This document shows positions 25,522 through 35,110 of a stretch of DNA of 64,000 nt, piece by piece. The notes under the pieces were generated by a model. That model did no database searches, was not told the DNA's origin, and saw only the letters and a program-made list of their open reading frames with translations. The translations under genes and the position numbers were made by a program. This DNA is from Chitinophaga terrae (ex Kim and Jung 2007). GTDB taxonomy: Bacteria > Bacteroidota > Bacteroidia > Chitinophagales > Chitinophagaceae. Numbering within the stretch: position 1 is the stretch's first letter; each line of letters starts with the position of its first letter. The stretch spans positions 248,001 to 312,000 of the forward strand of contig NZ_FNRL01000003.1 of the NCBI RefSeq assembly GCF_900107795.1. Direction: 5' to 3'.

Positions 25522-27345
25522 CTATTTACCGTAACAGCTAAGTATTTTCTTAAATATCTCGTTGTTCTCATACACGCCCCTGAACAACTGTGAATTAGGT
25601 CCATAGGCGAAAACCATCACGGGGATGCCTGTATGATCGTTGGTGGCAAAGTGGCCGCGCAGCCAGCCCTGGGAGATGTCTCCATCCATCAACGCCAGTC
25701 CGCTGGTTTCATGATCTGCAGTTACAATAACAGTGGTCTGTTTGTCTTTATCCGCAAACTTCAATGCCTCGCCTATGGCTTCATCAAAGTCCAGCATCTC
25801 CCTTACCAGGTAGTCCAGGTCGTTGAAATGCCCGCCATTATCGATCCTGGAACCTTCTACCATCAGGAAAAAGCCATTGCCTTTGCTCAACTGTTGAAGC
25901 GCTTTCTGTAAAGCCTGTTTCAGGTAAGCGCCTCTGCCGTCTCTCATGCTGGTCACCACTTTATCAGAGAGGATAACCAGGGTACGTCCCTTCTGATCAA
26001 CCGGCCAGTTATCCAGGTTATCGTAGATCGCCACACCGGATTTGCTCAGGCTATCTTTCAGGTCATGGTCCAGTTGCTCTTTCCCGCCGCCAACAGCCAG
26101 TTGCAATTTGCTCTGTAAAAGCTGGTGTGCAAGGGTGTATACGCTATCCCTGCTCCTGGTATGCCCATAGAAAGAGGCTGGCGTGGCGCCGGTAATTTCT
26201 TCCGTAACAATCACCCCGCTACGGATACCTTTAGGCGCAAGCAGTTCCGGGATCAGCGGTGCTGCCACATAAGTATTGTCCAGCCCTATCACTCCATTAT
26301 GCGTTTTGTTGCCGCTGCTGAGGGCAGTGCCGCCGGCAGCCGAGTCTGTATGATAGTTGTCTGTTGACTGGGTTTTGGAAAGACCCAGTTGTTTCATCAT
26401 AAACAAATTAAGAGCTCCCTTATTTGCCGTGTAACCTGCAAACTGTTGTGCAAGCCCGGTTCCATCGCCTATCAGCAGGATAACGTTTTTGCTTTTTACG
26501 CTGGTAGCGTCGCTTGCATACGTAGGCGTATATACGTTATGGGTGGGCAGATTACCAGCGGTAGTACGTTTGGTGTTCTGCATCACATCGTAGAGGTCTG
26601 TCGGGTAGTCGGTGCCAATCCAGTCGGCTCCCAGGTCCATCAGTTTATAATAACAGGTCTTTACAGAGGGGGCGCCCCAGAAACGGAACGGATATCCTTT
26701 CTGGTGAACTTTATCAATCACCGCTGTAACCTTGCTGAGATCTTCCGGCGTCATGGCGCCTTTGCCGCTCCATTTACTGTAGTCGCCAAAACTGACACTG
26801 ATCATGGCTACCCGGTCTTTCAGCGAAGCGGGATAGGTACTGTCTGGCCGCCCATCGAAATAGAAGATGCGGTCATATTGCTCCCATTGCGCCTGTGGGG
26901 GCAGGTTTCCTGAAATTACCAGCTTAACGGCTGATGGATTGGCCGCTCTGTCGAAATACTGCCTGTAAGGCTTCAACAAGGCTTGTAATGCCTGCAAGGT
27001 AGCCGGGCCTTCTGTTTTCAGGTCTATCAGCAATTGCAGGGGACTGTTGTCTGAATACGGTTTGCCATAGAGCGCAAATTGCCTGAGCACAGGCTGCAGG
27101 TACATCGCATCAAAAGTTCTGAATGGTTGTATATCTTTTTCGTCGTGCGCCACATACAACACGCCGTTTTTAAGATGTACATCTGCTTCGATTGATCCAA
27201 AATGTAAAGACGCTGCCGCATAAAATGGAGTAGCTCTCTCGTAATCGTTGTGCGAATGAGCCTGCGCCATAGTATACTGCTTCATTTGTGCATTTGCACT
27301 GCCAACCGCCAAGAGGGCAGACACTAAGGGAAAAATTTTCTTCAT
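25522..27345 (-). CDS. Fusion of GDPD/PI-PLC-like domain and alkaline phosphatase
   Basis: A 607-residue secreted protein; the signal peptide ends near ANAQ (residue 20). Residues about 24-260 resemble a phosphodiesterase TIM barrel: AHSHNDYE (28-35), EADVHL (53-58), VAHDEKD, and DWIGTDYPTD near its end. Residues 285-607 are a PhoA-type alkaline phosphatase: IGDGTG (Asp294), the nucleophile Ser335 in HTDSAAGGTA, MVEGSRIDNGGHFND and TADHETSG metal ligands. A diesterase joined to a monoesterase could release phosphate from glycerophosphodiesters in two steps in the periplasm. Coupling is inferred; both active sites look intact. Confidence 0.88.
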   Translation of the reverse strand: MKKIFPLVSALLAVGSANAQMKQYTMAQAHSHNDYERATPFYAAASLHFGSIEADVHLKNGVLYVAHDEKDIQPFRTFDAMYLQPVLRQFALYGKPYSDNSPLQLLIDLKTEGPATLQALQALLKPYRQYFDRAANPSAVKLVISGNLPPQAQWEQYDRIFYFDGRPDSTYPASLKDRVAMISVSFGDYSKWSGKGAMTPEDLSKVTAVIDKVHQKGYPFRFWGAPSVKTCYYKLMDLGADWIGTDYPTDLYDVMQNTKRTTAGNLPTHNVYTPTYASDATSVKSKNVILLIGDGTGLAQQFAGYTANKGALNLFMMKQLGLSKTQSTDNYHTDSAAGGTALSSGNKTHNGVIGLDNTYVAAPLIPELLAPKGIRSGVIVTEEITGATPASFYGHTRSRDSVYTLAHQLLQSKLQLAVGGGKEQLDHDLKDSLSKSGVAIYDNLDNWPVDQKGRTLVILSDKVVTSMRDGRGAYLKQALQKALQQLSKGNGFFLMVEGSRIDNGGHFNDLDYLVREMLDFDEAIGEALKFADKDKQTTVIVTADHETSGLALMDGDISQGWLRGHFATNDHTGIPVMVFAYGPNSQLFRGVYENNEIFKKILSCYGK

Positions 27346-27430
27346 TGTTTACCAAAAATTAAAGAAGGATGCGAAGGTAGTAAGTATATGATGGCTAGAA
27401 ATAACAGGGAGTTTACTTTTATGTTAAGCG

Positions 27431-27976
27431 TTAGAGCGTGGGCCAGTTATGTACGAGTTCCTGTAACAGGTGCTGCCCTTCTCTCCATTCGCCCAACCCC
27501 GATTCACTGTTGATATGTCCTTTTGCGCCTACGTTCACAAACCGGCCGCCCCATTGAGATGCAAACCAGACAGCTCTTTCCAGTTGGCAATACGGGTCGT
27601 TGGTACTGGCTACCACGATACTTGCAAAAGGCAATTTAAGCAGGGGTATAGGTGCAAATCCCTTGGCGGCTTCGGGAAAGCCGGGACGTTCTGCATCTGC
27701 CGGCGCTACAAGCAACGCGCCACGGATCTTCAATTTCGTTTGTGCCGCCCAGTGAGCCAGTGTAACGCAACCCAGGCTATGGGCGGCGATCACTACCTGC
27801 GGCCCTGCGGCCGCCACATTTTCCTCCAATGTGGCTACCCACTCACTGCATACAGGCTGGTTCCAATCCGATTGCTCTACCCTCGCCACTCCAGGCAGGA
27901 TGTTCTCCCATATGGTTTGCCAGTGAACTGGCCCAGAGCCGTTTAATCCCGGTAACGTTAGCACTTGAAGTTCCAT
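27431..27976 (-). CDS. RBBP9/YdeN-family serine hydrolase
   Basis: A 181-residue compact alpha/beta hydrolase. TLPGLNGSGPVHWQTIWE at the N-terminus is the family's oxyanion block; Ser67 in AAHSLGC is the nucleophile, the Asp is in STNDPYC, and the His in AKGHINSESGLGEW. This fits the RBBP9/YdeN group exactly in size and motif order. The natural substrate is unknown. It stands alone, with a 438-bp gene-free stretch upstream. Confidence 0.88.
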   Translation of the reverse strand: MELQVLTLPGLNGSGPVHWQTIWENILPGVARVEQSDWNQPVCSEWVATLEENVAAAGPQVVIAAHSLGCVTLAHWAAQTKLKIRGALLVAPADAERPGFPEAAKGFAPIPLLKLPFASIVVASTNDPYCQLERAVWFASQWGGRFVNVGAKGHINSESGLGEWREGQHLLQELVHNWPTL

Positions 27977-28414
27977 GACAAAAATGAATTATGGGTAGGT
28001 AAGATAATAAAGAAAGGTCGAAAGAATTCGACCTTTATTGCTAAAATTCCACGTTATGGCACTCAGGTCCATAAAAATTTAAATAAGACTCACAGGCCGA
28101 ACGCCTGGTAATATTGTATTTTAAGTTGTGTTAATACTGAATTTTTTTGACAGGAATCGATCGGTGAATACAGATTACTGGTATAAACAAACGCCTTAAT
28201 AGCTATCCTATTAGTGCAAATGATTATGTGTTCTGGTCACTGTTCTGCTTTTAGCTTTACGATATCCTACCGGAAAATCAATACAAAAGTAGGGGAAGGA
28301 GGAAGGATTGTCAAGAAATCTGTGAACAATCTTTTAAAAAAGTTGCAAAATTCGCCTTTTTGCCTATAAATCCAGCTCAAGATAAGTTAAACGTCAGGTC
28401 GTCTGACATTTTTT
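27977..28414. other. Gene-free region with hairpins; possible small RNA locus
   Basis: This 438-bp stretch has no credible ORF but several stems. They are aaaggtcga / tcgaccttt (28013-28036), caggc / gcctg with loop cgaac (28093-28108 area), gcaaaa / tttttgc (near 28345-28363), and gtcag / ctgac followed by a T-run on the plus strand (28393-28415). The last looks like a plus-strand terminator, yet no plus-strand gene precedes it. The first could end a minus-strand transcript. I could not identify a known RNA (no RNase P, tmRNA or tRNA signature). Confidence 0.4.
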
Positions 28415-29341
28415 TCAGGAGCCCCGGTTCATTTTCCAAAACCGCAGGTTTCGCCGTATCCCTGCATATTTACTGCGTTTGAGAGGCGAACGCCTGAACA
28501 CTTCCTTAAAAGTCTCTTCCGTCATCTCTTCCCAATCGCTGGTACTGAAGTTCAGTATCTCCGGCAATGGGGTAAAAGCCGCTTCATTATGCGCTTTGGA
28601 AAAACGGTTCCAGGGACATACATCCTGGCAGGTATCGCATCCGAAAAACCAGTTGTCGAACTTCCCCTGCATCTGTTCAGGGATCAGCTGCTCCTTCAGT
28701 TCTATAGTGAAATAAGAAATGCAACGGCTCCCGTCTACAACGCCAGGCGCCACAATAGCGGAGGTAGGACAGGCGTCCAGGCACCTGCGGCAGGTACCGC
28801 AGAAGTCCGCTACCGGCCCGTCGTATTCCAGTTCCAGGTCTGTGATCAAAGTGGCTATGAAAAAGAAAGACCCGGCTTGTTTATGTATCAGGTTCCCGTT
28901 CTTTCCGATCCATCCCAGGCCGCTGCGCTGAGCCCAGGCCCTTTCCAGTACAGGGGCTGAATCTACAAAGCCCCGGCCCTGTACCTGTCCGAACTGCTCC
29001 TGCATCCTGGCGAGCATGGTCTTTAACCGCGCCCGGATCACTTCATGATAATCTTCCCCGTATGCATACTTGGAAACCTGGGGCGCATCTTCCCTTTGCC
29101 GCTCGCCGGGATAATAGTTAAAAAGCAGGGTGATCACCGATTTTGCTCCATCTACCAGCTTCCTTGGGTCTATCCGTTTATCGAAATGATTTTCCATGTA
29201 CTGCATATTCCCGTGCATACCTTTATTCAGCCAGCTTTCCAGCCGGCGGGCATCATCGTCTAACTGCACGGCAGCCGCTATCCCGCAATAGTCAAATCCC
29301 AGTTGGGCCGCCAGTTGCTTTATGTACACAGTTGCATTCAT
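28415..29341 (-). CDS. queG: Epoxyqueuosine reductase QueG
   Basis: A 308-residue iron-sulfur, cobalamin-dependent enzyme that reduces epoxyqueuosine to queuosine in tRNA. Two ferredoxin-type clusters are visible: [12 protein letters not shown] (Cys181, 184, 187, 191) and CDTCQDVCP (Cys235, 238, 242), with a further Cys207. [12 protein letters not shown] holds the likely catalytic Asp127, and [10 protein letters not shown] is a family block. The length is typical; the enzyme is slightly shorter than forms with a C-terminal HEAT repeat. It is a single gene, divergent from the DUF3857 pair. Confidence 0.96.
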   Translation of the reverse strand: MNATVYIKQLAAQLGFDYCGIAAAVQLDDDARRLESWLNKGMHGNMQYMENHFDKRIDPRKLVDGAKSVITLLFNYYPGERQREDAPQVSKYAYGEDYHEVIRARLKTMLARMQEQFGQVQGRGFVDSAPVLERAWAQRSGLGWIGKNGNLIHKQAGSFFFIATLITDLELEYDGPVADFCGTCRRCLDACPTSAIVAPGVVDGSRCISYFTIELKEQLIPEQMQGKFDNWFFGCDTCQDVCPWNRFSKAHNEAAFTPLPEILNFSTSDWEEMTEETFKEVFRRSPLKRSKYAGIRRNLRFWKMNRGS

Positions 29342-29453
29342 CGCCGCAAAATTACATTTTATAACTTGATAAGCGTTTAACGGTTTTTTTCAGGGGCATT
29401 AGGTTATTTATATATCTTTACCCCCGATTAGAAATACCTATACTTGTTGTTTT

Positions 29454-31466
29454 ATGACTCGCTATTTTGTTATCCTTTTCTGCCTGTCGATGTGTTTGTT
29501 GACTTCTACATCCTTCGCACAAATCGGAAGTAAAATGAAATTCGGGAAGGTATCCAAAGAAGAATTCGGAATGAATAAATTCCGCAATGATACCGGCGCC
29601 CATGCTATCGTGTTAACCGAGATCGGGAGCTCGTCCTTCGACAGCGAAGGGGATTGGTTCAAACTCGTTTACAAGGTACACCGTCGCATCCTCATCGTGG
29701 ATAAGAACGGTTACGACGAAGCAAATATGGTTATTACCCTCTACCGCGGAGGGGAACAGGAAGAGAAACTGCTGAATTTAAAAGCTTCTACCTATAATTT
29801 GGAAAACGGTCAGGTAGTAGAAACAAAAATGGATGGTAAAAGCGTTTTCTCGGAGAAGATAGATAAGGAATATGTAAACAAACGTTTTACCATGCCTGCC
29901 GTTAAGGAAGGTTCTATCATTGAATACAGCTATACCGTTCATTCTCCTTTCTACCAGCGCCTCCGGCCCTGGAACTTCCAGGGCGAATACCCGAGGTTAT
30001 GGAGTGAATACCAGGTAGCGATCCCTGAGTATTTTGATTACGTACAGATACAGCAGGGCTTTGAAAGTTTTGCAGTGAAGAAATCGGAGATCGTACGGCA
30101 GACATTTTCCTTTGTTGACCGTGGCGCCAGCGCCGGCGCTTCTTCCAGTACTTTCACCGCTACTCCAACAGTGGGTAAATTCACCTGGGCTTCGCAGGAT
30201 GTACCGGCGATCCATCCGGAAAAATTCATTACCACTACGAGGAACTATGTAAACCGCATAGAGTTCCAGTTATCCGGTATCACCTTGCCGAATACCCCGC
30301 GTTCTTCCAAACAAAGTACCTGGGGTGAGCTGATGAAAAACCTGATGGAAGATAAGGACATGGGTAAGTACCTTACAGAGCCCAACTATTTCCTGGAAAG
30401 CATGGTTAACAGCCTGGTAAGTAATACCAGCTCCAACGAAGAAAAAGCCAGGAAGATCTACGATTGGGTGAGAGATAACATTACAAAAGTGGGAGATGAC
30501 CAGATATGGACAAGCCAGTCGCTTAAAACCACTTTCAATTCAAAGAAAGGCAACATCACGGATATCAATATCCTGTTGGGCGCTATGCTCATAAAGGCCG
30601 GTCTCAACGCCGAAGCAATTGTACTAAGCACCCGGGATCATGGATATGTTTTCCAGCATTACCCTATCTATTCCCGTTTCAACTACACCATTATAGGGCT
30701 GACGTTAGACGACAGGTATGTGACCCTCGACGCTTCAGATCCGTTAATGGGTTTTGGCCGGTTGCCAATAGATTGCTACAACGGCGGGGCAAGAAAGGTG
30801 AATGCCTTCGGCGATCAGCTGATGTTAAGCGCAGATTCAATATTTGAACAGAGAACTACTTCAGTCTCCATCCTCGGTATGGAAAACGGCAAAATGAAAG
30901 GCATGAGATCCAGGAAATCCGGGTATTTCGAATCATTGGCCCTGCGCGAAAAAATAAAGGAGGAAGGAAAAGATAAATACCTGGAGTCGCTGAATAAGGC
31001 TAATAACGGCCTGGAGATCAACAACCTCGAATTCGATGGACTCGATAGCCTCGATAAGCAACTGATCGAAAGTTGCAATTTCGAATATGCTGTGGATAAT
31101 CCTGATATTATCTACTTCACGCCGATGATGGACGAAGCGTACAAAAAGAACCCATTCATTGCAATGGAGCGTAAATTCCCTGTTGAGATGCCGTATGTAT
31201 CCGACGAAGTATTTACCCTTAACTGGGCAATTCCCCAGGGGTATGAAGTAGACGAACTGCCTAAATCGGCCAGGGCTACGCTGAACGGGAACGACGGATA
31301 TTTCGAATATATCCTGCAACAATCCGACGGCTATATCCAGTTCCGGTTCCGGCTGCAGTTGAAAAAAGCTAATTTCCTCCCGGAAGAATATGCGACATTA
31401 AGAGAATTTTTTGACCTGGTAGTAAAAAAACAAGCAGAACAAATTGTTCTTAAAAAGAAAAAATAG
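29454..31466 (+). CDS. DUF3857/transglutaminase-fold protein lacking the active-site Cys
   Basis: A 670-residue secreted protein with signal peptide ending TSFAQ (residue 23). A DUF3857 domain occupies about 60-260 (VHRRILIVDKNGYDEANMVI, EGSIIEYSYTVHSPFYQRLRPWNFQ). A transglutaminase-like domain follows (EEKARKIYDWVRDNITKV). The position usually holding Cys in KxGNCTDIN is Ile368 (KGNITDIN), so it is probably not catalytic. A DUF3858-like C-terminus ends the chain. The next gene, one base downstream, encodes a relative that keeps the Cys. Confidence 0.88.
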   Translation: MTRYFVILFCLSMCLLTSTSFAQIGSKMKFGKVSKEEFGMNKFRNDTGAHAIVLTEIGSSSFDSEGDWFKLVYKVHRRILIVDKNGYDEANMVITLYRGGEQEEKLLNLKASTYNLENGQVVETKMDGKSVFSEKIDKEYVNKRFTMPAVKEGSIIEYSYTVHSPFYQRLRPWNFQGEYPRLWSEYQVAIPEYFDYVQIQQGFESFAVKKSEIVRQTFSFVDRGASAGASSSTFTATPTVGKFTWASQDVPAIHPEKFITTTRNYVNRIEFQLSGITLPNTPRSSKQSTWGELMKNLMEDKDMGKYLTEPNYFLESMVNSLVSNTSSNEEKARKIYDWVRDNITKVGDDQIWTSQSLKTTFNSKKGNITDINILLGAMLIKAGLNAEAIVLSTRDHGYVFQHYPIYSRFNYTIIGLTLDDRYVTLDASDPLMGFGRLPIDCYNGGARKVNAFGDQLMLSADSIFEQRTTSVSILGMENGKMKGMRSRKSGYFESLALREKIKEEGKDKYLESLNKANNGLEINNLEFDGLDSLDKQLIESCNFEYAVDNPDIIYFTPMMDEAYKKNPFIAMERKFPVEMPYVSDEVFTLNWAIPQGYEVDELPKSARATLNGNDGYFEYILQQSDGYIQFRFRLQLKKANFLPEEYATLREFFDLVVKKQAEQIVLKKKK

Positions 31467-31467
31467 C

Positions 31468-33378
31468 ATGCAAAAGCATTTCTGTATCACCTGGGTGCTG
31501 TGCTGCATCTTTCCCTGCCTGCTAAAAGCCGCCAACCCGTTTTACCCCGTAAAGGACATCCCGGCAGCGCTGAAGGAAAACGCGCATGCAGTGATCAGAT
31601 TGGACGAAACAAATCTGACCATCCGAAGTCTCAGCGATGTACGCTATGTGCGCCACTACATTGTTACGATCATGAATGAAGGCGGCGCCAAAGAAGCGGG
31701 GCTTTACCTGCACTATGATCAGTTCACTTCCATCCGGTCTGTAGACGGTACCCTTTACGATGTTGACGGAAACAAGGTCAAAAGCCTGAAGAACAGCGAA
31801 ATAAAAGATATCAGCGCGGTAGATGACGGAAGCCTGATGACAGACGCCAGGATGAAAATGCATAATTTCTATTATAACGTCTACCCATATACGGTAGAAT
31901 ATAAAGTTGAAATTTCAGTTGCCACTACTGCCTTCCTGCCAACATGGTCGCCCCAGTCGGACTATGAATGCTCGCTGCAGGAAGCAAAACTGAGCGTAGA
32001 CGCGCCTGCCGATTTTAACCTGCGGTATAAAGGGGCTCAATGCCAGGAAACTCCTGTGATCACAAAGGAAAAAAACAGGACAGTGTATACCTGGCAGATC
32101 AGCAACCAACCCGCTGTAAAAAAAGAAGCCTTCAGCGGCAGGATCTCGCAGGTTCTTCCTACCGTTTTCCTGGGCCCTGCTAACTTTAAGATCTCCGGGT
32201 ATGAAGGATCAATGAGCGACTGGAACAGTTTCGGAACATTCTTTTATAAGCTGAATGAAAACAGGGATGTATTGCCCGATAATACCAAAGCGGTAGTGCA
32301 TAAGCTGGTAGATGGATTGAGCACTGATAAAGAAAAGATCAATACGCTTTACAGGTATCTGCAAAAGAACTACAGGTATATCAGCCTGCAGTTTGGAATA
32401 GGAGGGTGGCAAACATTTGACGCTGCTTCCGTTGCGGCCAAAGGATATGGCGACTGTAAAGCCCTCAGCAATTACATGATGGCTTTGCTGAAAGAAGCGG
32501 GGATAAAATCCAACTGCGTGATCATTAAAGCAGGAGAGGGAGAACATCGTATCCGTGAAGATTTTCCATCCAGCCAGTTTAACCATGTTATTCTCTGCGT
32601 GCCTGGCGCAAAAGATACCACCTGGCTGGAATGTACCAGTCAGACGCTCCCGCCGGGCTACCTTTCCAGCTTTACTGATAACAGGTTAGGATTACTGGTA
32701 GATGAAAAGAACAGCAAACTTGTTCGTACGCCCGTTTACGATATGAACAGCAACCGGCAGATCCGCAATATCGAGGCAACGATCGATGATAAAGGAGATG
32801 CGGTTGTCAACGCCGTAACCTTATATACTGGCATCCAGCAAGACGATCTGCATAGCCGCATACATAGCCTGGGTAACGATAAGCAGTTGGAACACCTCCG
32901 CAAGTACCTGGATTTTTCCAGCTATGATGTAACAAAATTCAACTACAGCGAGATTCCCGGCGATATTCCTTCTATCCGGGAAGACTTGTCGATAAAGGCT
33001 ACCAGCTATGCCGCAGTAACGGGGAAAAGGATCTTTATCACCCCGAATATGATGACGAAGAGCCTTTCCCGTTTTTATAAGGCCGAGGCCCGGAAAACGC
33101 CTGTGTATATCGATTTCTCGTATGTGGATACAGATACGGTGCATATCTCCGTTCCTGCCGGTTACAAACCGGAGGCCCTGCCGCCAAAAGTGAACCTGGA
33201 CACCAGGTTTGGCAGGTATTCCAGCCAATGTACCTTCGAAGGCAATCGTTTAACGTTTATCCGGAAGCGTGAGTGTTACCAGGGAGAATATCCGCCGGCT
33301 GCATATCCTGAACTGGCAGATTATTATAACGCCATTACGCAGGCCGATAAGGCAAAAGTAGTACTGGTAAAAGAATAA
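31468..33378 (+). CDS. DUF3857/transglutaminase-fold protein with intact active site
   Basis: A 636-residue secreted protein; the signal peptide ends near LLKA (residue about 21). DUF3857 blocks lie at 40-240, then the transglutaminase core: INTLYRYLQKNYRYISLQFGIGGWQ, Cys330 in KGYGDCKALSNYM, His373 in FNHVILC, and an acidic residue in TTWLECTS. The triad is thus complete, unlike in the preceding gene. The start at 31468 is 1 bp after the previous stop, so translation is probably coupled. Such proteins are common in Bacteroidota; their substrate is unknown. Confidence 0.88.
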   Translation: MQKHFCITWVLCCIFPCLLKAANPFYPVKDIPAALKENAHAVIRLDETNLTIRSLSDVRYVRHYIVTIMNEGGAKEAGLYLHYDQFTSIRSVDGTLYDVDGNKVKSLKNSEIKDISAVDDGSLMTDARMKMHNFYYNVYPYTVEYKVEISVATTAFLPTWSPQSDYECSLQEAKLSVDAPADFNLRYKGAQCQETPVITKEKNRTVYTWQISNQPAVKKEAFSGRISQVLPTVFLGPANFKISGYEGSMSDWNSFGTFFYKLNENRDVLPDNTKAVVHKLVDGLSTDKEKINTLYRYLQKNYRYISLQFGIGGWQTFDAASVAAKGYGDCKALSNYMMALLKEAGIKSNCVIIKAGEGEHRIREDFPSSQFNHVILCVPGAKDTTWLECTSQTLPPGYLSSFTDNRLGLLVDEKNSKLVRTPVYDMNSNRQIRNIEATIDDKGDAVVNAVTLYTGIQQDDLHSRIHSLGNDKQLEHLRKYLDFSSYDVTKFNYSEIPGDIPSIREDLSIKATSYAAVTGKRIFITPNMMTKSLSRFYKAEARKTPVYIDFSYVDTDTVHISVPAGYKPEALPPKVNLDTRFGRYSSQCTFEGNRLTFIRKRECYQGEYPPAAYPELADYYNAITQADKAKVVLVKE

Positions 33379-33444
33379 AGAGAAAGTAAATTAATATGAC
33401 AATGACTGCCGGGTTTCAGTTTAGCTCATTTCATTTGAATCACC

Positions 33445-33452
33445 TACATTTG
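33445..33452 (+). promoter_or_regulatory. Candidate -7 box (TACATTTG) upstream of the sigma gene
   Basis: It is an exact TAnnTTTG match. A TTTAG, close to the -33 TTTG, lies 20 bases upstream. The distance to the sigma start is about 110 bp. A stem (tttcag / ctgaaa) is near the start codon. Confidence 0.4.
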
Positions 33453-33562
33453 AAAATTGGGAAAAATTGACTATTTTATCATTCAATAAGCTTTGCAGGC
33501 ATTCATAATAGGAGATTTCAGTCCATATTTTGTTTTATCGCAGCTCCTGAAACTGATGGTGT

Positions 33563-34066
33563 ATGGACCAATTATTACTAGGTGTTAAGAACAATGAGGA
33601 ACCGGCTTTTGAGCAGGTTTACAAATTAAAAAGAGAAAAGGTCCTGGCTTTTTTTTACAAAAAAACCAGGTCGGTAGATGATGCGGCAGACTTGATGCAA
33701 AGCGTTTTTTTCAGATTTTGGAAATACAGGCATACCATTGACGTATATGCGACCATCGACCAGCACCTTTTCCAGCTTGCCAAACATGTTTATATCGATT
33801 ACCTGCGTACCAGCAAACGCCATGCGAATGAGCCAATAGAGGCTCACGAGTTTCCCGCTGATGAAAATAATTATGATTACCTGGAAAGGGAATCCGTTCT
33901 TTACCATCTCAAATCAGAAGCGCCCTTAAACCAGCGCATTTTCCTTCTGAATAAGCTGCATGGCTATTCCTACCAGCAAATTGCCCATCTTTTATCCATG
34001 CCCGTAAAAAGTATAGATAATTATATCAATAAGACTTTAAAACGGCTCAGGAAAAAATTGAATTAG
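33563..34066 (+). CDS. ECF RNA polymerase sigma factor of a SusCD operon
   Basis: A 167-residue sigma-70 family protein with region 2 (EQVYKLKREKVLAFFYKKTRSVDDAADLMQSVFFRFW) and region 4 (LNQRIFLLNKLHGYSYQQIAHLLSMPVKSIDNYINKTLKRLRKKL). It heads a sigma-FecR-SusC-SusD cluster, the standard Bacteroidota trans-envelope switch. It presumably drives transcription of the susC-susD genes when released from the FecR protein encoded downstream. Confidence 0.93.
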   Translation: MDQLLLGVKNNEEPAFEQVYKLKREKVLAFFYKKTRSVDDAADLMQSVFFRFWKYRHTIDVYATIDQHLFQLAKHVYIDYLRTSKRHANEPIEAHEFPADENNYDYLERESVLYHLKSEAPLNQRIFLLNKLHGYSYQQIAHLLSMPVKSIDNYINKTLKRLRKKLN

Positions 34067-34163
34067 GCCGGAGGAATTTCCTTCCTGCCATCGTAATACT
34101 AATGTAAGGGCGCTTATGATCTCATAAAAAAGTATCCTTGCAAAGCTACTTTTATCTAATGTT

Positions 34164-35102
34164 ATGAGCAGTAATAATGATGGTCTCTTTGAAGAATGGG
34201 ACGATTTTAAACAGGAAGATGTGCCTGAAGGGATGGACTGGAACGAAAACTATCATTCCATCCGCCGTCGTATTCACAGGGATCGTAAAAAGCAACAATG
34301 GATCAGGTATGGTTCTGCGGCTTTTGCAGGCGTCTTCCTGGTGGCCTGTACCTGGGCGTATTTGTTCGCTCCAGGGCCGGAGCAGCCTAAAATAGCCGGT
34401 GGCCCGGTGATTAAGGTAATACATAACGCCAGCGATACTATCAGCCGGTTTCGGTTGCCGGACAGCACGCAGGTGGTGTTGTACCCCCATGCAATGCTGG
34501 TTTTTACTTCTGCCTATAACCGGTCGGCCCGCGAACTGTACCTGGATGGAGTAGGGGAGTTTGACGTACATAAGGACCGCTCCCGTCCTTTTATCGTATA
34601 CGCAGATAACCTCACTATTAAAGCGATTGGTACAAAATTTCTCGTTAAGAATGAGAAACAGGCGACCAGCGAATCGGTACTGCTGGAGGAAGGCATCGTA
34701 CAGGTAACTGACAGGGTAATGCGAAAATCGCCGAAACTGTTGGCGGTTAATGACCTGTTCATCTGGGATAGAACAGCCGCCTCCATGAATATTGTGAACA
34801 CAACCAAAAAAGCAAAAACTACGCTGGCGCCAGTGCCAAAAGAAGCCGGGGCTGAAGACCGGATGGTGGTGCGACCTGCCTGGTTCTCGTTTGATAATGC
34901 TTCGCTCCCGGTAATTCTCGACAGGCTTTCAGAGTTATACGGGCAACCGATCAAATTTAAAAAGAGTGAACTGGCCAACTTGCATTTCATAGGAAAGTTT
35001 GACAAAAATGATTCATTAGAGCACATTATTCAGGTGATCACCTCCTTGAATGAATTAAAATATCAAAAGAAAAACGACGGAACATACCTGATCTATAAAT
35101 AA
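34164..35102 (+). CDS. FecR-family anti-sigma regulator with DUF4974
   Basis: A 312-residue inner-membrane protein. The N-terminal cytoplasmic part (1-45) would hold the sigma factor; the membrane helix is at about 47-68 (YGSAAFAGVFLVACTWAYLF). A FecR domain follows (SRFRLPDSTQVVLYPHAMLVF, LDGVGEFDVHKDRSRPFIVYADNLTIKAIGTKFLV). The C-terminal DUF4974 (about 240-312, SFDNASLPVILDRLSELYGQPIKF) resembles the STN signalling fold. The N-terminus is short and lacks the usual helix-turn-helix-like ASD block. It lies 97 bp after the sigma gene and 8 bp before susC. Confidence 0.92.
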   Translation: MSSNNDGLFEEWDDFKQEDVPEGMDWNENYHSIRRRIHRDRKKQQWIRYGSAAFAGVFLVACTWAYLFAPGPEQPKIAGGPVIKVIHNASDTISRFRLPDSTQVVLYPHAMLVFTSAYNRSARELYLDGVGEFDVHKDRSRPFIVYADNLTIKAIGTKFLVKNEKQATSESVLLEEGIVQVTDRVMRKSPKLLAVNDLFIWDRTAASMNIVNTTKKAKTTLAPVPKEAGAEDRMVVRPAWFSFDNASLPVILDRLSELYGQPIKFKKSELANLHFIGKFDKNDSLEHIIQVITSLNELKYQKKNDGTYLIYK

Positions 35103-35110
35103 TCAACCAA

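Noticed and set aside
28010..28415. 6S RNA, tmRNA or RNase P RNA in the gap before queG
   Set aside because: No signature of RNase P, tmRNA or tRNA was seen, and the long-range pairing expected for 6S could not be shown by eye.
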